A DNA stretch of 64,000 nucleotides from Bacteroidota bacterium (GTDB lineage: Bacteria > Bacteroidota > Bacteroidia > B-17B0 > Aurantibacillaceae): assembly GCA_003153315.1 (NCBI GenBank), contig PLYA01000010.1, positions 1-64,000 of the forward strand. The letters run 5' to 3'. The notes under the pieces were generated by a model, which was not told the DNA's origin, made no database searches, and saw nothing but the letters and a program-made list of their open reading frames with translations. A program made the translations under genes and the position numbers. Of the stretch, positions 45,255 through 54,893 are shown one piece after another; the first letter of the stretch is position 1, and each line of letters begins with the position of its first letter.

Positions 45255-46234
45255 GTTTCCTCCAAAAAATAACTGCTACTGATAAAGGTATAAACCTTAC
45301 CAACATGGCTTTAATGCTAATAAGTACGGTTATTGCATTTATCATTCCCTTTAAACTCTTTCTCTTTGTATATGCGGTGTTAGGTCCGTTACATTACCTA
45401 ACAGAAATTTCCTGGCTCGATAAAAAGAATTTTTTTATCAAACAGAAGTTACAAATATGGCCTTATATCTTAATCGCTATTCTTCTTTCCATTGGCTTGT
45501 TTAATGAGAAATCAGCCGTAAGGTATTTTTCCGTTAGCTTAATTATTTGCGTGGTGGTTTATACCTTGTGTCTTGTCTTCTCAGGAAAAAATCTTCTCTC
45601 ACTTATAGTATCTGCCGTTGTTTTAATGATTACCCTACTTATCAAAGCGGATAGAATTACGTTTTTGGTTCTTTCCTTTGGCATTTTTCTGCCTACTGTT
45701 GTGCATGTGTTTTTGTTTACTGGATTCTTTGTTTTAAGCGGAGCCATTAAAAACAAAAGTGTTACAGGTTATTTGTCCTTAGTCGTGTTTGTTGGATGCG
45801 CCATTAGCTTTGCACTGATTCATACGCCTAATGCAGAAATTCTTTCAATAGCAGAAAAAGGCTATATACAAAAGTATTTCAGCATACTTAATAAATCCAT
45901 AGCCGGACTTTTTAATATAAATTTTGTAAATAACGGCACAGACATCTTTGAACTACCCGCCATGATTGCCGTGCAACGCTTCATTGCTTTTGCATACACC
46001 TATCATTACTTAAACTGGTTCTCTAAAACAACCGTAATCAAATGGCACGAAGTCTCCAAAAGCAGATTAGCTGTAATAGCTATCTTATGGGTTCTATCGG
46101 TAGTATTCTACTATATAGATTTCCGCTTAGGATTTATGGTGTTATTCTTATTAAGCATGCTGCATGTTTTCTTAGAACTGCCGCTTAATGTAATCTCCAT
46201 AAAAGGAATCGTTACCGGATTAAAAGGAAGTTAA
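45251..46234 (+). CDS. Multi-pass membrane protein, unknown function
   Basis: An integral membrane protein of 327 residues with about nine hydrophobic segments from residue 18 to 318. Histidines placed near membrane ends (GPLHYLTEISWL near 47, VVHVFLFTGFF near 155, TYHYLNWFSK near 255 and MLHVFLEL near 308) recall the membrane-buried histidines of Brp/Blh-like carotene dioxygenases or fatty-acid desaturase-like enzymes, but I cannot assign the family. The start ATG overlaps the S46 stop (ATGA), so the two genes are translationally coupled. Its role may relate to the peptidase or be unconnected. Confidence 0.6.
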   Translation: MSFLQKITATDKGINLTNMALMLISTVIAFIIPFKLFLFVYAVLGPLHYLTEISWLDKKNFFIKQKLQIWPYILIAILLSIGLFNEKSAVRYFSVSLIICVVVYTLCLVFSGKNLLSLIVSAVVLMITLLIKADRITFLVLSFGIFLPTVVHVFLFTGFFVLSGAIKNKSVTGYLSLVVFVGCAISFALIHTPNAEILSIAEKGYIQKYFSILNKSIAGLFNINFVNNGTDIFELPAMIAVQRFIAFAYTYHYLNWFSKTTVIKWHEVSKSRLAVIAILWVLSVVFYYIDFRLGFMVLFLLSMLHVFLELPLNVISIKGIVTGLKGS

Positions 46235-46236
46235 TC

Positions 46237-46608
46237 TTATTTTTTATCTTTTATTTTCTGACGGTGTTTTAAACCCCAATCGCGCAAAGCCATAATAACC
46301 TCATCTAAGGTAGTACCATAAGGCGTTAGTTCGTACTCCACACTTACAGGAATGGTATCATAAACCGTACGTTTCACTAAAGTATTTACTTCTAATTCTT
46401 TCAATTCCTTGGAAAGCATTTTAGCAGTAATGCCTTTTATCTCGCGGTGCAATTCTTTAAAGCGCTTGTTACCGTGTATTAGAGCAATTATAATAGGCAG
46501 TTTCCACTTACCGCTTAATATATATAAGGCGTCTTGTACAGGTAGTAGGCTCTTAGAGCATTCGGTAGAACTTAACTTACTGGGATTCTGTAAAAAGTTT
46601 TTAGCCAT
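46237..46608 (-). CDS. HxlR family winged-helix transcription regulator
   Basis: A 123-residue DNA-binding protein of the HxlR/MarR-like family. DALYILSGKWKLPIIIALIHGNKRFKELHREIKGITAKMLSKELKELE is the family core, followed by the wing YELTPYG. A single Cys17 (SSTECSK) precedes the winged helix, in the position used by redox-sensing members; that function is inferred. It is divergent from two YceI genes. The intergenic region carries two palindromes (46681-46700 and 46717-46726) and a -7 box on each strand, so it likely controls itself and the YceI genes. Confidence 0.92.
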   Translation of the reverse strand: MAKNFLQNPSKLSSTECSKSLLPVQDALYILSGKWKLPIIIALIHGNKRFKELHREIKGITAKMLSKELKELEVNTLVKRTVYDTIPVSVEYELTPYGTTLDEVIMALRDWGLKHRQKIKDKK

Positions 46609-46639
46609 CTTAACAATTATTTAACGATAAAATAACATA

Positions 46640-46647
46640 CAAAGGTA
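46640..46647 (-). promoter_or_regulatory. -7 box of the hxlR gene
   Basis: TACCTTTG on the minus strand, 31 bases before the start at 46608. Confidence 0.6.
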
Positions 46648-46680
46648 CGTTGTTTGTATTACTTTCACACTCGGTTTACT

Positions 46681-46700
46681 AAAGTATATCAGTATACTTT
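46681..46700. promoter_or_regulatory. Palindromic operator candidate 1
   Basis: AAAGTATA, four bases, TATACTTT: a perfect 8-bp inverted repeat located between the divergent promoters. Likely bound by the HxlR protein. Confidence 0.65.
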
Positions 46701-46716
46701 GGTATATCGGTTACAA

Positions 46717-46726
46717 AAGTATACTT
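46717..46726. promoter_or_regulatory. Palindromic operator candidate 2
   Basis: AAGTATACTT, a perfect 10-bp palindrome sharing GTATA with operator 1; its centre is 31 bp from that of operator 1 (about three helical turns). It lies between the -33 and -7 positions of the YceI promoter, where binding should block transcription. Confidence 0.6.
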
Positions 46727-46734
46727 AATACACA

Positions 46735-46742
46735 TACCTTTG
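46735..46742 (+). promoter_or_regulatory. -7 box of the yceI genes
   Basis: TACCTTTG, perfect match, 23 bases before ATG 46766. Confidence 0.6.
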
Positions 46743-46765
46743 TATCAAACTTAAAACAAAAAATT

Positions 46766-47299
46766 ATGTCAACAACCAAATGGGTATTAGATGCCACACA
46801 CTCAGAAGTGCAATTCAAAGTAAAGCACTTAATGATATCAAACGTTACCGGATTTTTTAAAAAATTCGAGGGAACGGTAGAAACAGAAGGTGATGATTTT
46901 ACAACAGCAAAAATTAACTTCTCTGCTGATGTAGATTCTATCAACACAAACAACGAACAACGCGACGGACACTTAAAAACAGGCGACTTTTTTGACGCTG
47001 CTGCACATCCGCAAATTAAATTTGAAAGCACTAAACTTGAAAAAGTAAGCGTTGAGAATTATAAGTTGCATGGTGATTTTAACATTAAAGGGGTAAGCAA
47101 ACCCGTTGTGTTAGATGTAGAATTTGGTGGAATTGCAAAAGACCCTTATGGAAATACTCGCGCGGGATTTACTATAAATGGCAAAATAAACCGTCAGGAT
47201 TATGGAGTTAGTTTTAACGGTGTTACTGAAACGGGCGGGTTACTTTTGGGTAATGATATTAGTCTTCATAGTAACATAGAATTTATAAAGCAAGCATAA
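46766..47299 (+). CDS. YceI family protein, cytoplasmic form
   Basis: Lipocalin-like YceI protein of 177 residues that binds a polyisoprenoid or amphiphilic ligand in related structures. The core is present: WVLDATHSEVQFKVKHLMI at the start, then SADVDSINTNNEQRDGHLKTGDFFDA and NINGKINRQDYGVSFN near the end. No signal peptide is seen, so unlike E. coli YceI it should stay in the cytoplasm. It is the first gene of a pair with 47338, transcribed from the promoter at 46735 and probably repressed by the HxlR neighbour. Confidence 0.93.
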   Translation: MSTTKWVLDATHSEVQFKVKHLMISNVTGFFKKFEGTVETEGDDFTTAKINFSADVDSINTNNEQRDGHLKTGDFFDAAAHPQIKFESTKLEKVSVENYKLHGDFNIKGVSKPVVLDVEFGGIAKDPYGNTRAGFTINGKINRQDYGVSFNGVTETGGLLLGNDISLHSNIEFIKQA

Positions 47300-47337
47300 T
47301 AAATAAACATAACAATAACCTAAAAAAAGAAAAACAA

Positions 47338-47916
47338 ATGAAAAAAATCACAATCCTTGCCTCAGCGGCAGCAGCTTTTATGTTCTCTTTCACAACACCT
47401 GATGCAGGAACATGGAAAGCAGATGCATCTCACTCTAACATCAACTTCAGCATAGTACACTTAGGTATATCTGATGTAGATGGTTCGTTCAAAAAGTTTG
47501 ATGCTAAATTTACTTCTTCTAAAGAAGATTTTACCGATGCGGTTTTTGAATTTACTGCAGACATTAATAGCATCAGTACAAATGATGAAAAACGTGACGG
47601 TCATCTTAAATCCCCTGATTTCTTTGATGCAGCAAAATTTGCTACCATTACTTTTAAAAGCAAAACAGTAAAAAAGGTTGCTGATAAAAAATATAAAATC
47701 ATTGGAGAACTTACCATGCATGGGGTAACCAAATTAATTGATTTAGATGCTATCATTGCAAGCGGTACTAACCCAATGAGCAAAAAGGCTGTTGTAGGTG
47801 TTAGAATAAGTGGTTCTTTAAACCGTAGTACTTTCGGAATTGCAGCTACTATGCCTGCTACTATGTTAAGTGAAGAAGTAGCTATAAAAGGAAGCGCTGA
47901 ATTCGGAAAAGAGTAA
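47338..47916 (+). CDS. YceI family protein, exported form
   Basis: Second YceI protein, 192 residues, with a signal peptide (MKKITILASAAAAFMFSFTTPDA) and therefore periplasmic. The core WKADASHSNINFSIVHLGIS, FTADINSISTNDEKRDGHLKSPDFFDA and GSLNRSTFGI matches the family. It lies 38 bases after the cytoplasmic form and is likely cotranscribed, so the operon would make one YceI on each side of the inner membrane. A terminator follows at 47939-47969. Confidence 0.93.
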   Translation: MKKITILASAAAAFMFSFTTPDAGTWKADASHSNINFSIVHLGISDVDGSFKKFDAKFTSSKEDFTDAVFEFTADINSISTNDEKRDGHLKSPDFFDAAKFATITFKSKTVKKVADKKYKIIGELTMHGVTKLIDLDAIIASGTNPMSKKAVVGVRISGSLNRSTFGIAATMPATMLSEEVAIKGSAEFGKE

Positions 47917-47938
47917 GTAAGGTTTATAATAAAATGCT

Positions 47939-47969
47939 AAAGCCGTTCTTTAAGGAGAACGGCTTTTTT
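47939..47969 (+). terminator. Terminator of the yceI operon
   Basis: AAGCCGTTCT pairs with AGAACGGCTT around a 6-base loop, followed by six T. Confidence 0.9.
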
Positions 47970-48041
47970 ATGTAAGGTCTCTTCTGAAGTGAATAAATTA
48001 CTGTTTTTGATAGAAGACGTTAACCAAAGAATCAAATAAAT

Positions 48042-48073
48042 AAAAGCCCTGAATTACATAATTCAGGGCTTTT
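48042..48073 (-). terminator. Terminator after gldJ
   Basis: Perfect 14-bp stem AAAAGCCCTGAATT/AATTCAGGGCTTTT with a 4-base loop. It lies just past the gldJ stop on the minus strand. Confidence 0.9.
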
Positions 48074-48095
48074 AAAATGTTTATTAAGCTTTTTG

Positions 48096-49703
48096 TTATT
48101 TACCTAATCCTGTTGGACTACCTACTCTGGTCATAGCACATCTAAATCCTAAATATGCTGTTGCTTGTCTTTCATCTAAGAATCTGCGGCTACCAGGGTT
48201 CATCCAATATGCGCGGTCATGCCAGCTACCACCTTTATAAACTCTGCTCCAGTTATTTACTAAAGATGTTTTAGCATATTCATACATCATTTTACCAGCT
48301 TTATCCTGATAAGCATCTTCTCCATCACTATAATAAATACTTGAAGTTACATCTCCATCTAAATAATCCCTATAATCATTAGTTTTATAATTTCTTCTTT
48401 CATCTAGCCTGTCTTCAGGTTTTGCAATAGTAACATCCCTCCATAATACACGTCCCGGTATAGAATTTATAACACTTGTATCGCGAAGTTCTTGAGTTTC
48501 TGTACTAACTCCATGAGCAGTTGGAATATTTACTTTCTTTTTAGAATGATCCAAGGAGTCAATTAATACTCCCTCCGTGTTAGTGGCTATAGTATTATCA
48601 GTAGAATCTTTTACTTGGGTTTTAAATACATTTCCACGGAACGGACGGAATTCATTCGCGTCAGTTGAAGTAAGCGGACGGTAAATATCCATAACCCACT
48701 CAGAGACGTTACCTGCCATATTATATAAACCATAATCATTAGGCCAGTATGAATATACAGGGGCCGTAACATCAGCATTATCATTCAACCAACCTGCAGT
48801 ACCCATATAGTCACCAGCACCACGTATAAAGTTAGCGTGCATCTGGCCTATATATTTTTCGTCTGGATTACGAACACCATGTCCATTCCAAGGATAAATA
48901 CGACGGTCTGTTATACGTTCCCCAATTGTGTTTCCTATTAAACCATAAGCAGCATATTCCCATTCAGCTTCTGTTGGCAAACGATAATTCGGTAAAAATA
49001 TACCATCTTCCATCCGCACATCACGCTCTGGTTGCTGTTCATCAAATGAAGGTAATTTTTGCTTTAATTGCCCTTGCCATTTATTTGCTAAGTAGGCCTG
49101 CGTACTAAAATAGTCTTGGTCAGATGGATTAGGGACATGATTTAATAACCCTTCACGAATTAATATAAATTCATTGGTCCTATCAGTACGCCAAACACAA
49201 AAATCATTTGCCTGTAACCAATTTACACCTACCACTGGATAATTACGGTAAGCAGGATGACGTAAATAGTATTCCACATAAGGCTCATTATAGGCAAGCT
49301 TTTCACGCCAAACAAGCGTATCAGGCAAAGCTTTAACAAAAACTTCGGGATAGCTTGGACCAAATACACGACTTGTCCAATATAAATATTCAAGATAGCT
49401 AAAGTTAGTTATTTCAGTTTCATCCATATAAAAAGAGGAAACAGTTACGCGGCGAGGTATATTATTCCAATCATAAGTAACATCATTTTCAGTACGCCCC
49501 ATAGTAAAGGTCCCACCCTCAATCAGAACTAAACCAGGCCCTGTTTCTTGTTCTTCATAAGGTACTTTTTCAAAACCACCATTTTCAGAGGTATTATAAG
49601 CCCACCCTGTTATTGGAGATCTTTCTTGACTGCAAGAAAATATCACTAATCCAGTAGCTGAGAATAAAGCTAAAGATTTTAATAGTTTGGTTGTTTTTGT
49701 CAT
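48096..49703 (-). CDS. gldJ: Gliding motility/T9SS lipoprotein GldJ
   Basis: Outer-membrane-associated lipoprotein required for gliding and T9SS function in gliding Bacteroidota. The 535 residues begin with a lipobox signal (GLVIFSC, Cys24), followed by the GldJ start TGWAYNTSENGGFEKVPYEEQETGPGL. A formylglycine-generating-enzyme-like (SUMF1) fold takes up the rest: FTMGRTENDVTYDWNNIPRRVTV, VVGVNWLQANDFCVWRTDRTNE, LPTEAEWEYAAYG and YKGGSWHDRAYWMNPGSRR. GldJ is unlikely to be enzymatic, though it uses this fold. It is close to porP, porU and porV. Presence of GldJ argues for a gliding lineage rather than a Bacteroidales one. Confidence 0.95.
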   Translation of the reverse strand: MTKTTKLLKSLALFSATGLVIFSCSQERSPITGWAYNTSENGGFEKVPYEEQETGPGLVLIEGGTFTMGRTENDVTYDWNNIPRRVTVSSFYMDETEITNFSYLEYLYWTSRVFGPSYPEVFVKALPDTLVWREKLAYNEPYVEYYLRHPAYRNYPVVGVNWLQANDFCVWRTDRTNEFILIREGLLNHVPNPSDQDYFSTQAYLANKWQGQLKQKLPSFDEQQPERDVRMEDGIFLPNYRLPTEAEWEYAAYGLIGNTIGERITDRRIYPWNGHGVRNPDEKYIGQMHANFIRGAGDYMGTAGWLNDNADVTAPVYSYWPNDYGLYNMAGNVSEWVMDIYRPLTSTDANEFRPFRGNVFKTQVKDSTDNTIATNTEGVLIDSLDHSKKKVNIPTAHGVSTETQELRDTSVINSIPGRVLWRDVTIAKPEDRLDERRNYKTNDYRDYLDGDVTSSIYYSDGEDAYQDKAGKMMYEYAKTSLVNNWSRVYKGGSWHDRAYWMNPGSRRFLDERQATAYLGFRCAMTRVGSPTGLGK

Positions 49704-49771
49704 GTCATATGTATTATAATTTCTCTTTTAACGTAAAAAATCAAACAAAGTTACATTTATTTTTATTTATT

Positions 49772-50737
49772 TTAGAATGAGGGGCAACTTACCGTACGGA
49801 ATTTACGATGTTTAGGGCGCCAAGCGAGTTGAAATTGTACTGAAATTTCATGTGAGCCAGCAGACACATTAGCTAATTTAGATATAGTCACATCATAGCT
49901 ATAACCAAATTTGAAATGTTGTGTTTGATATCCTATTAAAGCTATCATAGCATCCTGATTTCTATACCATAAACCCAATACAACACTTTTTTTAACAAAA
50001 TACATCCCTAAATTAAGCTGCTGAAACTGCCCCTGATATTGATATAATATATTAGGACTAATATATGTTTCCCCACCTTTTTCTAATTCTATATTAGCAC
50101 CGGCATGCACGGTTATTTTCATAGGAAGAGGGCTACTTCCTGGAATAAAAGCCTCATTTGGCTGCGTTAAATGGTTTACTGCAACGCCAAAGAAATACCT
50201 TTTACTATAACCTAATAAACCCGCCGAAACATCCGCTGCCCTTACTGTTTGATTAGGATAATTACTTGGGTTTTCATTGGTATTATACACAAAACCACGG
50301 CGACGATCTATCATATCACCAAAAGTCAGCTTAGTCCAATCTAATGTTTTTTGATGGTAAGTACCTTGTAAACCAAAATTAATTGAGAATTCTCTAGTTA
50401 CATTAAGGTGATAAGAATACATAAGACTCGCATCAGTAGTAACTAAGGTTCCATTACCCGCCCTGTCTTGCATAACCAATAACCCAATACCTCCTGATAT
50501 GGCATCTATATGTTGATCATAAGATGCACTAGTTGTAATGTATGTTTTATAAAGCCCGGGCCATTCATTCCTATAATTCATACAAAACCTTGGACAGCGC
50601 GCTGTTCCCGCAAAGGCAGGGTTTAAATAAAGTGGATTAGCATAAAATTGTGTAAACTGGGGATCCTGTGCTTTTGCATTATTGGCAGAAAAAATACCAA
50701 GAAATAGTAAAAAAGATACCGTAATTTTTTTCATCAT
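49772..50737 (-). CDS. PorP/SprF family outer-membrane protein at the T9SS locus
   Basis: Outer-membrane barrel of the PorP/SprF family, about 321 residues from ATG 50737 (an upstream ATG at 50746 and one at 50734 are alternatives). The signal peptide ends near NNAKAQ and the family start DPQFTQFYANPLYLNPAFAGTARCPR follows. The C-terminal segment FKFGYSYDVTISKLANVSAGSHEISVQF is characteristic. It lies 69 bases upstream of gldJ on the same strand, so the two are probably cotranscribed, and is divergent from porU. It is a likely component or cargo-partner of the T9SS. Confidence 0.93.
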   Translation of the reverse strand: MMKKITVSFLLFLGIFSANNAKAQDPQFTQFYANPLYLNPAFAGTARCPRFCMNYRNEWPGLYKTYITTSASYDQHIDAISGGIGLLVMQDRAGNGTLVTTDASLMYSYHLNVTREFSINFGLQGTYHQKTLDWTKLTFGDMIDRRRGFVYNTNENPSNYPNQTVRAADVSAGLLGYSKRYFFGVAVNHLTQPNEAFIPGSSPLPMKITVHAGANIELEKGGETYISPNILYQYQGQFQQLNLGMYFVKKSVVLGLWYRNQDAMIALIGYQTQHFKFGYSYDVTISKLANVSAGSHEISVQFQLAWRPKHRKFRTVSCPSF

Positions 50738-50863
50738 AAAATGCAATTATACAAATTTCATTTACAAACTTAGTGTTTTTATTTTTTAATACAAAAAAAT
50801 ATTAAACAATATTATTTTCATTTATACGTTAAATCCACAAATAAGTTTCATATTTTTATAAAA

Positions 50864-53800
50864 ATGATTATTAATAGAAAGTTTTATACAATAGTTTTTG
50901 TACTATTTTGTTTTTGTAAAATATTTTCTCTATCTTTCAAATTACAAAGGAACAAAACAATTAAAGACGCAAGTATTATTGAAATCAAATGGCATAAGCC
51001 AATAAGTTTTGAGAAAAAAGGGAAAACAGAAAGCATACTATCTTTCGATGGAGCATCTTATATTGAAGAGAAGAACTTTTTACCCTATTTATCGTTAAGA
51101 GAACCTAATGAACAAAGTACTAAACTAAAACCCACAGTTCAGGTTGTATTAACCGAAACATTAACAATACAAGAAGAGGCCTGCATCAATTCAAAATATA
51201 TTACAGAAGACTTTGAACTGATCGGTACTAACATTAGCACTTACAAAAAAATGTCTTTTGTTTTGTGTAAACTTGTTCCTATACGTATTAATAAAGCAAA
51301 TGGTAAATTAGAGAAATTAGTTTCATACCGTATTAAATGGCAGCAAACATCAGAACCGTTAAATACTAAAAGAAATGGAACCCAACACAACTACATACAA
51401 TCATTTGCGTCATCATCAGTATTGGCAACCGGTAACTGGTATAAGATAGGCACAGCAGAAAATGCTATTTATAAGATTGATAAAGCGTTTTTAACTAGTA
51501 TGGGGATAGATGCGTCGCATACCAATCCTAAATATATTAAAATATATGGTAATGGAGGGGAAATTTTATCTGAAGCGAATAGCGATTTCCATTATGATGA
51601 TTTAACCGAAAATGCCATTTTTGTAAGAGATAGTGGTACAATTGGCGTTTTTGATAACAACGATTATATTCTTTTTTATGGGCAATCCCCTCATAAATGG
51701 CATTATAATTCTGGTAAAAATGCCCCTACAAGATATAGTCGTAACAAACATTATTACTCCGATTCTGTTTTTTATTTTTTAACTGTAGATAATTCTTCTC
51801 CTGGAAAACGAATTACTATACAACCAAATGCATCTGCTCCCGCTAATTATACTGTTACAAGTTTTGACGATTATGCTGTACATGAAAATGATTATGTAAA
51901 CATTATGCAGTCAGGAAGAGAATTATATGGTGAAAGTTTTGAAAACGTTCCAACCCATTCATTTAACTTTTCTTTTTTAAACCTACAAAGTGATACCATT
52001 TGGCTTAAAACTGATTTAATTGGTACACGCACAAGTGGCAATGGTATTTTTAATGTTAGTTATCCGGGTGGGTCGTATCAAATTCCTTTTAATTCCGTTT
52101 GCCCCAATTTTGAATGCGACTTAGGAGCACCCGAAAATGCTACTACTCATTTTTTGTATATAGGAAGCATAGGTAATACTATAAATATAACAGTAAGTAC
52201 TGCCTATACTGATGAATCGGGTTGGCTTAACTATATATGGGCAGTTGTTCGTCGCGGACTTGTTATGCAAGGAAGTCAAATGACATTTAGAGATTATCGT
52301 AGCATTGGACCCGGCAGAATTTCTCAGTTTAATTTACAAAGTTCCTCCCCAACTATTCGTATATGGAATATTACAGACCAATTTAATATTACCGAACAAG
52401 ATACTATAGTTACTTCTAATAATTATTCGTTTACCATTGCTACAGATACTTTACAGCAATTTATTGCTTTTGATGGTACAACTTATAATATACCTGCATT
52501 TGTGGGGCAAATTCATAATCAAAATTTACACTTAGTAAGAAACATTGATTATGTGATTGTAGCTCCTCAAATCTTTCACGATGCAGCACAACAACTTGCG
52601 CAACTTCATGCGCTACCACAAAACGAACATTTATCTTCTGTCATTGTAACTCCCGATCAAATTTATAATGAATTCTCCTCTGGTGTTCAAGATATAACAG
52701 CAATTCGTCAGTTTATGCGTATGCTATATAAACAATCTTCCACCCTTCCAAGATATTTATTATTATATGGCACAGGTTCCTATTTACAAAAAAATAGATA
52801 CGATCCTTCTAATACAGTATTTGTTCCTGCTTTTGAAACCTATAATTCATGGAGTCCTTTATACTCTTTAACAGGCGATGATTTTTACGCTTTGTTAGAC
52901 GATGATGAAGGGGTAATCGGTGATAGTGGAGATCTTATGGGGCAGTTGGTTGATATAGGAGTAGGGCGAATTCCAGTAAAAACAGTTGCTGAGGCAAACG
53001 GTGTTGCGCAAAAAACAGTACAATACTATAACCGCTCCGAACCAACATCAAGTTGCTGTGATCAAGCCACTCAAAACACGCCAGATTGGCGCAACTGGGT
53101 TTCATTGATAGCGGATGATGTTCAGCCCTATGACCCCTCTCATCAATATGCTTGGGAAATAGAGTTTATACAGCAACAAGAGGCAAATGCAGACACGATA
53201 AGTAGAAATAAAAGATATAATGTTGATAAAATTTATTTGGATGCTTATCAGCAAATAACCGTACCTGGCGGATTACGTCATCCCGACGCGGTAACGGCTC
53301 TTAACAACCGCGTTGCTAAAGGAGCTTTAATAATAGGTTATTCGGGGCACGGGGGTACGCTTAATTTATCGAATACAGAGGTTGTTAGCATTAATCAAAT
53401 TCAGCAATGGAATAATATAAATAATTTGCCTTTGTGGTTCACGGCAACCTGCCAGTTTGCTACCTATGATAATCCTGCCTTTGAGTCGGCTGGGGAAGAT
53501 ATTTTGCTAAACCCAAATGGCGGCGGTATAGGTTTATTTACAACAACCCGAACGGCTCTTGCTCAAGATGGTTTTGCAATAGGGCCTTGGTTTTATCCGG
53601 CTGCCTTGGATTCTTTGGTTAATGGAAAGCGTCCCACCATAGGTGATATTATTCAAATTACAAAAACATCACCTGGACAAGTACAGAACGAACTGAATTT
53701 TTGCTTGCTTGGAGACCCGGCGGTTACTTTATCATACCCCAAGCAATATACAACTCCTTTAAAAGTAAACAGTCATATTTATGCACTAGGTTCTAATGAT

Positions 53801-54862
53801 ACCTTGTCTGCCATAGGAAAATATACTATTTCAGGTTTTGTTTCGGATATTAATAATCATCCGCTGACTAATTTTAACGGAATTATATACATAACAGTAT
53901 TTGATAAGCCTACAGCATTAAATACACTCAACAATTCAGGATACGGCAAATTAGTTATTTCACCAGGGGATACTGTTAATTATGCCTACCCTTTTAAGCA
54001 ACAAGAAAGTGTTTTATTTAAAGGCAAATCTACTGTTACAAACGGAAATTTCACCTATACATTTATTGTCCCAAAAGATATTATGTATAATTTCGGGTAT
54101 GGAAAAATAAGTTATTATGCCCAAAGCGATACCACTGATGCCGCAGGATATTACGAACAAGTTATAGTTGGGGGAACAAGCAATACAGCAATTACCGACC
54201 ATCAGGGGCCTGCAATTAATTTATTTATGAATGATAACCATTTTATATCAGGCGGTACCACCAACCAGAACCCATTTATATATGCTTTATTAGCTGATTC
54301 GTCTGGTGTAAATACAACTGGCAATGGAATTGGGCATAATATTGTTGCTGTATTAGATGCAAATACCGCTCATGAAATGGTTTTAAATGATTATTATCAA
54401 GCAGATTTAAACAAATACCAATCGGGGAAATTATTATATCAACTTAGTAATTTGCCAAATGGAAACCATACATTGAATCTAAAAGCATGGGATGTAATGG
54501 ATAACGCAAGCAATACCTCTATTGATTTTGTTGTTGCCACAAATGCCAAAATGGCTTTATCTCATGTATTAAATTATCCTAATCCTTTTAGCACATCCAC
54601 CAAATTTTATATAGAACATAACCAAGCCTGCGACTATCTGAACGTTGAAGTGGAAATATTTACCATTACCGGAAAAATTGTAAAGACTATTTCGCAAACT
54701 ATAGAAAATCAAGGCTTCCGAACAGATGGCATTAGTTGGGATGGCAAAGATAATTATGGAGATAAACTTGCCCGTGGCGTATATATATATAAAGTAATTG
54801 TTAAAAACAATGAATCTGGGAGCAAAGCAGAGAAGATAGAGAAGTTAGTAATCTTAAATTAA
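50864..54862 (+). CDS. porU: T9SS C-terminal signal peptidase (sortase) PorU
   Basis: Surface protease that removes the C-terminal sorting domain from T9SS cargo and attaches the product to anionic lipopolysaccharide. At 1332 residues it has the usual large form. It belongs to the gingipain family C25: the catalytic pair is His829 (IIGYSGHGG) and Cys863 (WFTATCQFATYDN). Its own C-terminus (about 1230-1332) is a FlgD-like or T9SS-type domain, starting LNYPNPFSTSTKFYIEHN and ending KLVILN. It is followed 31 bases later by porV and is divergent from porP. Confidence 0.95.
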   Translation: MIINRKFYTIVFVLFCFCKIFSLSFKLQRNKTIKDASIIEIKWHKPISFEKKGKTESILSFDGASYIEEKNFLPYLSLREPNEQSTKLKPTVQVVLTETLTIQEEACINSKYITEDFELIGTNISTYKKMSFVLCKLVPIRINKANGKLEKLVSYRIKWQQTSEPLNTKRNGTQHNYIQSFASSSVLATGNWYKIGTAENAIYKIDKAFLTSMGIDASHTNPKYIKIYGNGGEILSEANSDFHYDDLTENAIFVRDSGTIGVFDNNDYILFYGQSPHKWHYNSGKNAPTRYSRNKHYYSDSVFYFLTVDNSSPGKRITIQPNASAPANYTVTSFDDYAVHENDYVNIMQSGRELYGESFENVPTHSFNFSFLNLQSDTIWLKTDLIGTRTSGNGIFNVSYPGGSYQIPFNSVCPNFECDLGAPENATTHFLYIGSIGNTINITVSTAYTDESGWLNYIWAVVRRGLVMQGSQMTFRDYRSIGPGRISQFNLQSSSPTIRIWNITDQFNITEQDTIVTSNNYSFTIATDTLQQFIAFDGTTYNIPAFVGQIHNQNLHLVRNIDYVIVAPQIFHDAAQQLAQLHALPQNEHLSSVIVTPDQIYNEFSSGVQDITAIRQFMRMLYKQSSTLPRYLLLYGTGSYLQKNRYDPSNTVFVPAFETYNSWSPLYSLTGDDFYALLDDDEGVIGDSGDLMGQLVDIGVGRIPVKTVAEANGVAQKTVQYYNRSEPTSSCCDQATQNTPDWRNWVSLIADDVQPYDPSHQYAWEIEFIQQQEANADTISRNKRYNVDKIYLDAYQQITVPGGLRHPDAVTALNNRVAKGALIIGYSGHGGTLNLSNTEVVSINQIQQWNNINNLPLWFTATCQFATYDNPAFESAGEDILLNPNGGGIGLFTTTRTALAQDGFAIGPWFYPAALDSLVNGKRPTIGDIIQITKTSPGQVQNELNFCLLGDPAVTLSYPKQYTTPLKVNSHIYALGSNDTLSAIGKYTISGFVSDINNHPLTNFNGIIYITVFDKPTALNTLNNSGYGKLVISPGDTVNYAYPFKQQESVLFKGKSTVTNGNFTYTFIVPKDIMYNFGYGKISYYAQSDTTDAAGYYEQVIVGGTSNTAITDHQGPAINLFMNDNHFISGGTTNQNPFIYALLADSSGVNTTGNGIGHNIVAVLDANTAHEMVLNDYYQADLNKYQSGKLLYQLSNLPNGNHTLNLKAWDVMDNASNTSIDFVVATNAKMALSHVLNYPNPFSTSTKFYIEHNQACDYLNVEVEIFTITGKIVKTISQTIENQGFRTDGISWDGKDNYGDKLARGVYIYKVIVKNNESGSKAEKIEKLVILN

Positions 54863-54893
54863 ATAATTAAATTCGCAGGCTTTAGAAAAAAAG

